Assembly (NCBI RefSeq): GCF_000526795.1
Contig: NZ_JAGT01000001.1
Span: 1,139,001 to 1,203,000, forward strand
Direction of reading: 5' to 3'
Length of the DNA stretch: 64,000 nucleotides
DNA from: Ruminococcus flavefaciens AE3010
GTDB lineage: Bacteria; Bacillota; Clostridia; Oscillospirales; Ruminococcaceae
In this document: positions 1 through 6,676 of the stretch, piece by piece
Position numbering within the stretch: the stretch's first letter is position 1
Layout: every line of letters begins with the position of its first letter
Notes under the pieces: model-generated
Database searches by the model: none
Seen by the model: the letters and a program-made list of their open reading frames with translations, nothing else
Told to the model about the DNA's origin: nothing
Translations under genes and position numbers: made by a program

Positions 1-399
1 ATAAAAATAAAGCTCACCTCAAACGCAACAGTAAAAGCAATCTACGCAACAGACAGTGTTATCGGCGACGTCAATGCAGACGGTGACTTCAATGTTGCCG
101 ACATCGTAATGATGCAGAAATGGCTTGGCGGCGACAAGAGCACAGAGCTTGCCAACTGGAAGGCAGGCGACCTCTGCGAGGACGGCATCTTAGACGTATT
201 CGATATGGTCGAAATGCGCAGGGAGCTCCTCAGCAGCATGAGAACATCTGACGAGGAGGAGCCCGAAGAGACTCCTCAGGAAAATGATAAACCCGAGGAA
301 AAGCCTGAGGATAAGCCACAGGAAACCGACAAACCGCAGGAGCAGCAGCCACAGGGCCCCGGCGGCGGCCCCCAGGGCGGCGGAAGACTGGGAAGATAA
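1..399 (+). CDS. C-terminal part of a dockerin protein with an acidic Pro/Gly tail (5' end outside window)
   Basis: The frame is open from the first base, so this is the 3' end of a longer gene. The visible 132 residues hold a type I dockerin (about residues 20-78) with two calcium-loop half-repeats, DVNADGDFNVAD and DLCEDGILDVFD. Such domains dock secreted proteins onto cohesins of the cellulosome scaffold. After the dockerin comes an unusual tail of about 50 residues: a highly acidic Glu/Asp/Lys/Pro stretch of repeated PEE-KPED-KPQE type, ending in a Gly/Pro/Gln run and a basic RLGR end. Most dockerins stop just after the second helix, so the tail is odd. The catalytic or binding part lies outside the window, so no function is given. 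Confidence 0.9.
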   Translation: MKIKLTSNATVKAIYATDSVIGDVNADGDFNVADIVMMQKWLGGDKSTELANWKAGDLCEDGILDVFDMVEMRRELLSSMRTSDEEEPEETPQENDKPEEKPEDKPQETDKPQEQQPQGPGGGPQGGGRLGR

Positions 400-403
400 A
401 CTA

Positions 404-453
404 AGCGCTGTGACGATAAAAATCTGCAATGCAGGATTTTAGCGTCACCGCTA
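404..453 (+). terminator. Stem-loop after the dockerin gene
   Basis: A long imperfect hairpin (AGCGCTGTGACG paired with CGTCACCGCT, with an inner AAATC/GATTT stem) starts 5 bases after the stop codon. It lacks a clean U-tract, so it may act in 3'-end formation rather than as a classic intrinsic terminator. Confidence 0.45.
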
Positions 454-558
454 AAAGAATAATGAATAAAGAATAGTGAATAAATAATAATTGAGGTATC
501 GACCTTCGGTCGATGATTTAAATATCATCGCCGCGGTCGGTACTTTTTCATTTTGTAC

Positions 559-607
559 TTGACAAACTCAGAAATTTGTGTATAATATAATTAAACGCGT
601 TTAATTA
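559..607 (+). promoter_or_regulatory. Consensus promoter with an 18-20 bp palindromic operator for the TetR gene
   Basis: TTGACA at 559-564 and TATAAT at 581-586 are 16 bp apart. A perfect 20-bp palindrome, TAATTAAACGCGTTTAATTA, occupies 588-607, at the expected start site and just before the ribosome site. A palindrome of this size at this position is what a TetR dimer binds, so the regulator very probably represses its own gene and the hydrolase downstream. Confidence 0.85.
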
Positions 608-621
608 GAAAGGACATGACC

Positions 622-1194
622 ATGAAACGAGATATTGAGCGAACTAAAAAGCAGCTTCTTGAAGCTGCCGAAAAACTGATGACGGACTGCGATGATCCCT
701 CGGAGGTCACTTCAAGAGCTATCACCGAAGCCGCAGGGGTGAACCTTGCCATGATAAACTACTGCTTCGGCTCACGGGAGAAGCTCCTTGCGGAAGTGTT
801 CTCACAGCTTCTGAACAAAGCAGCCGCCGCAGACAAGCGCTTCGGTGAGGTCATGGGCTCACAGCTGTCTCCAAAGGAAAAGCTAATAGAGCTTCATGTG
901 TTTATGATGTCACTCATGCTGAAAAACATGGGCATTGCAAAAGCTGTCACGCGGTATATACTGCTGGAGCGCGACCTGCAAACAGGCATGGAGAGTCTGC
1001 CCTTTGTCATGGCACATTACGGCGTACAAAAGTCCGAGGCTGAGTGCCGCCTGCTCACATTTCAGCTAACAAGTCTGAACGAGCTTGCCGTACTCAAATA
1101 TGCGGAGCTGAAACAGAACGCAGACACCGACCTTGCCGACGAGGAGCAGCTTCGCCGATTCGTCACCGATAATATTTCACGTTTTCTGATATAA
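622..1194 (+). CDS. TetR/AcrR-family transcriptional regulator
   Basis: 190 residues, the normal size for the family. The N-terminal helix-turn-helix runs from about residue 8 to 50, with the TetR-typical pattern of a first helix with an LLEAAEKL-like segment, then TSRAITEAAGVN followed by LAMINYCFGSREKLL, where the usual IYYHF core reads INYCF. The C-terminal two thirds is the variable ligand pocket and shows no recognisable ligand class. The ATG at 622 is preferred over 616 because AAAGGA at 609-614 is 7 bases from 622 but only one base from 616. The stop is 11 bases before the next gene, so the two are cotranscribed. The palindrome at 588-607 is the likely operator. Confidence 0.9.
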   Translation: MKRDIERTKKQLLEAAEKLMTDCDDPSEVTSRAITEAAGVNLAMINYCFGSREKLLAEVFSQLLNKAAAADKRFGEVMGSQLSPKEKLIELHVFMMSLMLKNMGIAKAVTRYILLERDLQTGMESLPFVMAHYGVQKSEAECRLLTFQLTSLNELAVLKYAELKQNADTDLADEEQLRRFVTDNISRFLI

Positions 1195-1205
1195 GGAGGA
1201 TAATT

Positions 1206-1721
1206 ATGAGCAAAAAAGCACTGCTTGTTGTGGATATGCAGAATGACTACCTATGGGATAAAAGAAAGGCCATGTTCAGCTATGACACGGAAGAACTGGT
1301 AGGCAGCGTAAACGAAGCCATACACAGCTACAAGGACAAGGGCTGGGACATAATCTACATCTTGCAGATATTCCCCAACATCATCACCAACAGGTGGTTC
1401 ATCGGCTTTTCCATTAAGGGCACTGAAGGCGCAAAGCTCTACAGCGGACTTGATGTGGTCTCAGACCTGTGCTTCGACAAGAATCTCCCCGATGCCTTTA
1501 CCGCCAAGAAGTTCCGCGAGCATTTCAGTTCTCAGAACTACGACGAGGTGGCGGTATGCGGTCTGGACGAGTGCGGCTGCGTGGGAGCTACAGCTCTGGG
1601 AGCTGCAAAAGCCAAGGTCAAGGTGTCCCTGCTGAAAAGCTGTACGGGCTGCCGCTTCAAGCCCGAAAGAATAGCCAGGCAGCATACAAAGCTCACCCAA
1701 AACGGCGTTGAATACATATAA
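1206..1721 (+). CDS. Isochorismatase-family cysteine hydrolase
   Basis: 171 residues. The fold family (isochorismatase, nicotinamidase, N-carbamoylsarcosine amidase) is shown by the N-terminal LLVVDMQNDY with the catalytic Asp10, a Lys near residue 101 in the TAKKF segment, and the nucleophile region VCGLDECGCVGATA where Cys125 fits the catalytic cysteine position. These enzymes cleave amide or vinyl-ether bonds in small molecules; the substrate cannot be told from sequence. It follows the TetR gene by 11 bases with its own AAGGAGG site, so it is probably induced by the regulator's ligand, which may also be its substrate (inference). A perfect hairpin terminator follows at once. Confidence 0.85.
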   Translation: MSKKALLVVDMQNDYLWDKRKAMFSYDTEELVGSVNEAIHSYKDKGWDIIYILQIFPNIITNRWFIGFSIKGTEGAKLYSGLDVVSDLCFDKNLPDAFTAKKFREHFSSQNYDEVAVCGLDECGCVGATALGAAKAKVKVSLLKSCTGCRFKPERIARQHTKLTQNGVEYI

Positions 1722-1753
1722 GAAAAGTCCTCAGCAATGCTGAGGACTTTTCT
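1721..1753. terminator. Perfect 15-bp hairpin, probably a bidirectional terminator
   Basis: AGAAAAGTCCTCAGC and its exact complement flank the loop AAT. The stem itself supplies a U-run on either strand (TTTTCT), so it can end the TetR-hydrolase transcript and also serve the minus-strand tRNA side. Confidence 0.85.
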
Positions 1754-1770
1754 GGTAAAGCTATGCGTAA

Positions 1771-1841
1771 GCAGATAACGGGAATCGAACCCGCCTCCTC
1801 AGTTTGGGAAACTGAAGTAATGACCACTATACTATATCTGC
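1771..1841 (-). tRNA. tRNA-Gly (anticodon CCC)
   Basis: Read on the minus strand the 71 nt fold as a cloverleaf: acceptor stem GCAGATA/TATCTGC, anticodon stem TCAGT/ACTGA with loop TTCCCAA giving anticodon CCC, and a T-arm GCGGG-TTCGATT-CCCGT. CCA is not encoded. CCC reads the GGG glycine codon. Confidence 0.93.
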
Positions 1842-1937
1842 GGCTATGGTATAAATATACCACATCTGCCGCTGATTGTCAAGGCAGAAAAATGTCGGAA
1901 CAATAAATTGATTCCGGATTGTTGGAAATATAATATT

Positions 1938-2010
1938 TGTAGGGGAGAACGCCCTCCCGCAAATATACAATATCACAGCAATCGGGAGCTCGTGGGCGGG
2001 CTCCCCTACA
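1938..2010. repeat. Palindromic MITE-like element with TGTAGGGGAG ends
   Basis: A 73-bp element bounded by TGTAGGGGAG (1938-1947) and its exact complement CTCCCCTACA (2001-2010), with inner complementary parts (CCCTCCCG against CGGGAG and GGGCGGG). It sits just after the end of the ABC-F gene and contains no gene. The CCCTACA end is shared with the hairpins at 15022-15215, which suggests one dispersed repeat family. Confidence 0.65.
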
Positions 2011-2018
2011 AAGCATTA

Positions 2019-3542
2019 TCACATTTCCTTTACTTTTGTTGCTATCTTCTCGCGGAAGCGTACATCGTGCTCCACAAAAAGCATGGTTGGCTCATAGCTG
2101 AGAAGAAGCTCCTCCAGCTGTATGCGTGAGAACACGTCGATATAGTTCAGAGGCTCGTCCCAGATGTAGATATGAGCAGGAGTCAGCAGGCTTGCCGCAA
2201 GAAGCACCTTTTTCTTCTGTCCCTCGGAGAATTCCTCCATTTTCTTGACGAGCTGCGACCGTTCAAGGTTCAGCTGTCTCAGTATGGTGCAGAACATACT
2301 GAGGTCAAGTCCGCGGCTGTCGCAAAACTCCGCAATGCCGCCGCGAAGTCCCGAGGTATCCTGATCCACATAGGATATGATAAGCCCCGAAGCTGTCTCG
2401 CACAGACCATTTTCCATAACGTCAGAACGGGAAGCTCCACGCGCTTTGTCCAGTATACTATGTATCAGGGTGGATTTTCCGCAGCCGTTGCCGCCGTGGA
2501 GGGCAATGCGCTCTCCCCTTTTCACCTCTAAGTCCAGACCTGTGAAAACAGGCTTGTCAGTGTCGGGGTACTGCACGCTGTAGTCCCTTATGTTTATGAG
2601 GGTATTCTTGTGGTGCCGAAGCTGCGAGAGCTTCAGCTCGGCTTTGCGTTCAAGGTCGTTGAGAAGCCCCTCTTTTTCCTCTATCTCCCTGTCGATGCGC
2701 TTTTCCATTTGCTTGACGCGGCTCTGCATTTTTTTGGTCTTGGCGCCGATGAACGACCTTGTACTGATACATCTGTCATGCTCCTTTATTGGGTCGAAGC
2801 CTATCTTGGTACGCTCGTTTTTGTCAGCCCACTCCGAGGTGCGCTTTGCCGCCTGTCGGAGCTTTTTTATCTCCTTTTTGTGCTTCTCGTTCTCAGCAAT
2901 GGAGAAGCTGTCGCGGCGCTGCTTGTTCTCCCACCAGCTGGAAAAGTTGCCGCTCTGCACCTCTATACTCCTGCGGTTCAGCACCAGCACATGGTCTGTG
3001 CAGGCGTCCAGCAGGTCGCGGTCGTGGGACACCAGTATGAAGCCCTTTTTGCCTGCAAGATACTCCTTGACAGTCTCGCGGGCTTCTGCGTCAAGGTGAT
3101 TGGTGGGCTCATCGATGAGCAGGAAATCGTTCTCACCCGAAAACAGCACTGCCAGCAGCACCTTTGTACGCTCGCCGTGGCTGAGAGTCTTAAATGGTCG
3201 ATACAGCAGCTCTGCTTCCTCGCGGAGCTGTGACAGCTCGCATATTACCCGCCATTCCTCGCAGTCGGGCTTTATATCGCTTATGAACTCCGAAGCTGTG
3301 AGCTCTGCCTGCTCCGAAGTGACAACATAGGGGAAATACTCGAACTTTACGGAGCAGTCAATGCTTCCGCGGTAGGAATACCTGCCAAGAAGAAGCTGCA
3401 AAAAGGTAGTTTTGCCCTTGCCGTTGCGCCCGATGAAGCCAAGCTTCCAGTTGGTATCTATGGAGAAGGAAACGTCCTCGAAAATATTATCGAAGCTACC
3501 CTCATAGTAAAATGTCAGTCCGTTTACATTTATCTGTGACAT
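2019..3542 (-). CDS. ABC-F ATPase, Lsa-like ribosomal protection protein
   Basis: 507 residues with two ABC ATPase domains and no membrane segment. The first Walker A is GRNGKGKT near residue 39, followed by the LSHGERTK signature and the LLIDEPTNHLD Walker B; the second is GGNGCGKS, with FSEGQKKKV and a WDEPLNYID Walker B. Between them lies a charged helical linker (about residues 190-320), the arm that reaches the peptidyl-transferase centre in ABC-F proteins. The opening residues resemble the Lsa/Vga group that displaces lincosamides, streptogramins A and pleuromutilins; the exact spectrum is inference. The second ATG (3542) is chosen because AGGAG lies 8 bases before it and only 2 bases before the first. 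The gene has its own promoter and attenuator leader. Confidence 0.88.
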   Translation of the reverse strand: MSQINVNGLTFYYEGSFDNIFEDVSFSIDTNWKLGFIGRNGKGKTTFLQLLLGRYSYRGSIDCSVKFEYFPYVVTSEQAELTASEFISDIKPDCEEWRVICELSQLREEAELLYRPFKTLSHGERTKVLLAVLFSGENDFLLIDEPTNHLDAEARETVKEYLAGKKGFILVSHDRDLLDACTDHVLVLNRRSIEVQSGNFSSWWENKQRRDSFSIAENEKHKKEIKKLRQAAKRTSEWADKNERTKIGFDPIKEHDRCISTRSFIGAKTKKMQSRVKQMEKRIDREIEEKEGLLNDLERKAELKLSQLRHHKNTLINIRDYSVQYPDTDKPVFTGLDLEVKRGERIALHGGNGCGKSTLIHSILDKARGASRSDVMENGLCETASGLIISYVDQDTSGLRGGIAEFCDSRGLDLSMFCTILRQLNLERSQLVKKMEEFSEGQKKKVLLAASLLTPAHIYIWDEPLNYIDVFSRIQLEELLLSYEPTMLFVEHDVRFREKIATKVKEM

Positions 3543-3842
3543 ATTCATCTCTCCTTCCGAAACAAAAAATGGAACCCTTTGCTGCCAAAAAGTTCCATTA
3601 CGTATCTATAACCTCAGAAAAAGAGCATAACTGTGCAGTTATCCCCGTCTGCAATATTCAAAAAAGCACAAAAAAGAGGTTATGAGAACATAATCCACTT
3701 TTGGCAACATGATAAGACAGTATGCCTGTAGCCACACTGTCAGCTTTGATATTCATGTGTTCAAAAGTGAATTATAATTTCATCCTCACACCTCTTTCAG
3801 TTTGATTTCTCTCAGTATAACACAGCTTTTCGGAAATGTCAA
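3543..3842 (-). promoter_or_regulatory. Promoter and attenuator leader of the ABC-F gene
   Basis: On the minus strand TTGACA (3837-3842) and TATACT (3814-3819) are 17 bp apart. The leader of about 270 nt has these pairing parts: AAAGAGGT (3790-3797, the ribosome site of a 3-codon ORF MKL at 3783-3772) pairs with ACCTCTTT (3673-3680); CATAACCTC (3676-3684) can instead pair with GAGGTTAT (3608-3615); TTGCCAAAA (3699-3707) can pair with TTTTTGGCA (3583-3591). The last lies in the loop of an intrinsic terminator, AATGGAAC/GTTCCATT (3568-3599) followed by TTTTTTGTTT, which ends just before the ABC-F ribosome site. This fits antibiotic-induced, ribosome-mediated antitermination as known for other ABC-F genes. 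Confidence 0.8.
3658..3756 (-). CDS. Possible 32-residue leader peptide in the ABC-F leader
   Basis: An ATG-to-TGA frame of 33 codons begins MNIKADSV and ends NLFFVLF. It overlaps the pairing segments of the attenuator, so a ribosome on it would disrupt them. It has no good ribosome site. An overlapping frame starting MLPKVDYV at 3711 and the 3-codon MKL ORF at 3783-3772 (strong AGAGG site) are the alternatives; the MKL ORF is the better-initiated one. Confidence 0.35.
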   Translation of the reverse strand: MNIKADSVATGILSYHVAKSGLCSHNLFFVLF

Positions 3843-3904
3843 GAAAAAAAGAGAAACTGACAACAGCGATAGCAGAGTAAGTCTTTTTTTAAAGAAACAA
3901 CGTA

Positions 3905-4090
3905 GAATGGGATTTCAAAGGGACTGTGTTCCTTTGGCAGAGTCCAGAGGCAGCGCCTCTGGTAGCTGTTCACAACTTTCAGAGAACAGCGAAATAATAC
4001 AAAGGCGCTTCGCAAAGGGTGAATTCCAAAACAGTCCAGTGGACTGTTTGGGAAGAGGAAACGCCTTGCAAGTGAAGGCGTTCCCTTGTA
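3905..4090. repeat. Cluster of five consecutive inverted repeats in a gene-free stretch
   Basis: The 441 bases between the ABC-F promoter and the serpin gene hold no convincing gene. They hold a row of hairpins: CAAAGG/CCTTTG (about 3917-3938), CCAGAGGC/GCCTCTGG (about 3942-3961), GCTGTTC/GAACAGC (about 3965-3990), AACAGTCCA/TGGACTGTT (about 4031-4050) and AACGCCTT/AAGGCGTT (about 4060-4083). It may be a structured transcript or a repeat element; the flanks 4090-4270 are AT-rich and show nothing else. Confidence 0.5.
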
Positions 4091-4283
4091 AGAACAAAAT
4101 GTTATTTTGCCTGCGTAGTTATCTCCGCACGAAAAATGTTAATGAAGTAAATGTTGTTCCCCGCAAATGTTCACAGAATATTTACAATTTCAGCCACACA
4201 TTTCAACCCTCTCAAACGTTAAGCTTTATGAAAACGCAAACAGTGCTTTCGTTCAGCTAAGTATATTTTAAGGAGGTCTTTAT

Positions 4284-5831
4284 ATGAAATTCAGGAAGCT
4301 TATCGCAGCTGTGTCTGCACTATGCCTTGCAGCACCTGCTGCTTCGGGAGCCATGACCGCATGGGCTACTCCCCCTTTAAACAGTGAGAATATAGTTGCA
4401 GGCGATGCCAATCTTGACTATGTGTTCAACCTTTCAGATATCGTGATTTTCCAGCGCTTCCTCAGAGGCGACAAGGGTCTGTTCGTTCCCTACAACGAAC
4501 CCGGTCCCGGAGCAGATGTGAACAAGGACGGAAATTATGATATCTTCGACCTCATATCCATGAGAAAGCTTATCGTAAACGATATAACATCAGCTCCCGA
4601 GCCCAGTGTTGATACAACAGCACAGAATCTCTGCACAGGCATCAAGAGGTCTCCAAATGCAATCGGCAATGTAATGCTTGACTACCAGAACAACAGAGCA
4701 TTCATCGACAGCCAGACCAAGTTCACTGTTGACATTTTCAAAAAGACATACGCTGAGGACAAGGGCAAGAACGACCTTGTCTCCCCCTACTCCATAGTAC
4801 AGGCTCTCGGCATGACTGCCAACGGCGCTGCGGGAGATACTCTCAAGGAAATGGAAAACGTACTTGGCGACGGCATGGATATCCAGAGCCTCAACCGCTA
4901 CCTCTGCGGTCAGCGTGAAAGCACTCAGAATACCAGCGAATGGGCTAAGTGGTCGTTCAGCACAGCCAACTCCATTTGGGCAAGAAATGACCGCAGCCGC
5001 ATACAGGTGCTCCCAAGCTTTATCCAGAACTGCGTGGACTACTATGACTCCGAGTTCTACATCGCACCATTCGATGATACTACTCTTGCTGACGTGAACA
5101 ACTGGGTAAACACAAAGACCAACAAAATGATACCAAAGATACTCAATGAGATCGCTCCCGACGACGTTATGTATCTCGTCAACGCAGTCGCATTCGAGGC
5201 TGAGTGGCTGGAGCCCTATGAAAAATACATGATCAGCGACAGCAAGTTCACTGCTGCTGACGGCACCGAGCAGGAAGCACAGATGCTTTGCAGCACTGAG
5301 ATATATACCAGTGACGAGAATACCGAGGGCATGGTAAAGTTCTACAAGGGCAGAAGATACGGCTTTGCAGCCCTGCTCCCCGACGAGAATACTTCCATAG
5401 ACACATACATCGAGGATATGACCCCTGAGAAGCTCCACAAGCTCCTCTCGGAATACAACAACAAGCAGTATGAAATGGTGAACGCAAAGCTGCCGAAGTT
5501 CAAGTACGAGTACGAGAACGAGCTCAATGACGAGCTCTGCGAAATGGGTATGCCAACAGCATTCTCGGAGAGTGCAGCAGACTTCTCCAACATGTCGGCT
5601 ATAGCAAAGGAACACCCCCTATTCATTGGCTACGTAAAGCACAAGACCTTTATCGACCTTGACGAAAACGGCACAAAGGCTGCCGCAGCAACTATAGTCG
5701 CAATGAAGGACAACGCAATGCCTATGGTGCCCGAAAAAGAGGTCGTATTTGACAGACCTTTCGTATACTGTATTTTCGATGCAGATACTTATCTGCCTGT
5801 ATTCATAGGCGTATTAAATTCACTGGAATAA
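4284..5831 (+). CDS. Secreted serpin with an N-terminal dockerin
   Basis: 515 residues: signal peptide (1-28, cut near AWA), type I dockerin (about 39-100; half-repeats DANLDYVFNLSD and DVNKDGNYDIFD), short linker, then a full serpin domain (about 139-515). The reactive-centre loop starts near residue 463 with Gly-Thr-Lys followed by four Ala, matching the hinge of inhibitory serpins (P15 Gly, P14 Thr, small residues P12-P9), so it should be an active suicide inhibitor of serine or cysteine proteases. The P1 residue is uncertain (MKDNAM region). Dockerin-serpins are known from Clostridium thermocellum, where they are thought to guard the cellulosome against proteolysis. An AAGGAGG site precedes the ATG; no clear terminator follows. 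Confidence 0.93.
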   Translation: MKFRKLIAAVSALCLAAPAASGAMTAWATPPLNSENIVAGDANLDYVFNLSDIVIFQRFLRGDKGLFVPYNEPGPGADVNKDGNYDIFDLISMRKLIVNDITSAPEPSVDTTAQNLCTGIKRSPNAIGNVMLDYQNNRAFIDSQTKFTVDIFKKTYAEDKGKNDLVSPYSIVQALGMTANGAAGDTLKEMENVLGDGMDIQSLNRYLCGQRESTQNTSEWAKWSFSTANSIWARNDRSRIQVLPSFIQNCVDYYDSEFYIAPFDDTTLADVNNWVNTKTNKMIPKILNEIAPDDVMYLVNAVAFEAEWLEPYEKYMISDSKFTAADGTEQEAQMLCSTEIYTSDENTEGMVKFYKGRRYGFAALLPDENTSIDTYIEDMTPEKLHKLLSEYNNKQYEMVNAKLPKFKYEYENELNDELCEMGMPTAFSESAADFSNMSAIAKEHPLFIGYVKHKTFIDLDENGTKAAAATIVAMKDNAMPMVPEKEVVFDRPFVYCIFDADTYLPVFIGVLNSLE

Positions 5832-5871
5832 GTCCTTTTTAAGATTGTTTTAAGCATAGCCTGTTATAGTA

Positions 5872-6066
5872 ACATCATACAAGCCGCATCTGCACATCAG
5901 CGGCAAGCATAAATCCAAATTCTGCAAGAGCCTCTTTATTATGTCCCACTCGGAAAACGGGATATGCGTCAAAGGTCATTATGGGTTTGTTGACCTGTTT
6001 CGCATAAGAGGCTCAGCGCGGGGACAGATCGGAAACCGTATCGGAATGATACGGTTTTCCTGTATA
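5872..6066 (+). ncRNA. Candidate structured small RNA of unknown class
   Basis: The 383 bases between the serpin and sigma genes hold an extended -10 element (TGTTATAGT, 5862-5870), then strongly paired sequence: GCCGC/GCGGC (about 5882-5903), a long-range stem GAGCCTCTT/AAGAGGCTC (about 5928-5936 and 6006-6014), inside it TCCC/GGGA and an ATGCG/CGCAT stem carrying GGTCA/TGACC, and last a GGAAACCGTATC/GATACGGTTTTCC hairpin (about 6030-6060) that looks like a terminator with a poor U-tract. Size near 190 nt. I could not match it to 6S, SRP, tmRNA, RNase P or a riboswitch by eye. Confidence 0.5.
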
Positions 6067-6153
6067 TAGACGCTGTTTTTACGCAGTTTGACCAAAAAGC
6101 AGCGCATATATCCTCCATTTTAGCCATTTAAGCCGAATTATCCCCTGCTGATG

Positions 6154-6182
6154 TTGATTTCTTACATATTATATGATATAAT
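6154..6182 (+). promoter_or_regulatory. Promoter of the sigma factor gene
   Basis: TTGATT (6154-6159), 17 bp, TATAAT (6177-6182): a housekeeping-type promoter about 30 bases before the start codon. Confidence 0.7.
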
Positions 6183-6214
6183 GTATCTTATAAGTGCGCG
6201 AAGGGGGTGGGCTC

Positions 6215-6676
6215 ATGCCGATAAGCATCGACGAGCAGTATGATAAGGTTTACCGATACTGCTATCTGAGAGTCCGCCACAAGGAGACCGCCGAGGATAT
6301 AACTCAGGAGACCTTCCTTCGCTACCTCGAACACCCACACTATAACAGCGTCGATAAGACACTGCAGCTTCTCTATACTATCGCAGGCAACCTCTGCAAT
6401 GACGAGTTCCGCAGGACCAAGACTTCGGAGCTCCCCGAGGACAAAGCCGCCGACGAGGATATAGAGAGCAGCGTTCTTGCGGACTTTGAGCTGAAGCAGG
6501 CACTTGCAAAGCTCTCCGACGAGGACAGAGAGATAATACTCCTGCGCTACGTCAACGAGGTCCCTTTGAACGTCATCGCAAAGCTGCATAACATGTCGCG
6601 TTTTGCCCTGAACCGCAGGATAAACAGTATCCTCGGCAGGATGCATGAGTATCTGGGAAAGGAGGAGCTTATATGA
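6215..6676 (+). CDS. ECF-type RNA polymerase sigma factor
   Basis: 153 residues with only regions 2 and 4. Region 2 is YRYCYLRVRHKETAEDITQETF (positions about 10-32, the DITQETF core being typical) and region 4 is LSDEDREIILLRYVNEVPLNVIAKLH (about 100-125) followed by a helix-turn-helix end. It would direct polymerase to a small regulon. The ATG at 6215 is used because AGGGGG lies about 7 bases before it; a GTG at 6194 has no ribosome site. The stop overlaps the next gene's ATG (ATGA), the standard layout for a sigma factor and its membrane-bound partner. Confidence 0.85.
   Translation: MPISIDEQYDKVYRYCYLRVRHKETAEDITQETFLRYLEHPHYNSVDKTLQLLYTIAGNLCNDEFRRTKTSELPEDKAADEDIESSVLADFELKQALAKLSDEDREIILLRYVNEVPLNVIAKLHNMSRFALNRRINSILGRMHEYLGKEELI

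Noticed and set aside
2610..3233. A plus-strand open frame of 207 codons inside the ABC-F gene.
   Set aside because: Antisense to the coiled linker and ATPase motifs of a clear gene, without a ribosome site.
3802..4260. A plus-strand open frame of 152 codons before the serpin gene.
   Set aside because: It runs through the five inverted repeats and the ABC-F promoter, has no ribosome site, and its protein has no globular pattern; it is an accident of hairpin-rich sequence.
4590..5615. A minus-strand open frame of 341 codons opposite the serpin.
   Set aside because: It mirrors the serpin codons, has no ribosome site or known motif, and the serpin is clearly the gene.
5872..6066. Assignment of the structured RNA as 6S RNA.
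   Set aside because: The size fits, but the 5' and 3' ends do not form the long closing stem with a central bubble that 6S RNA needs, so the class is left open.
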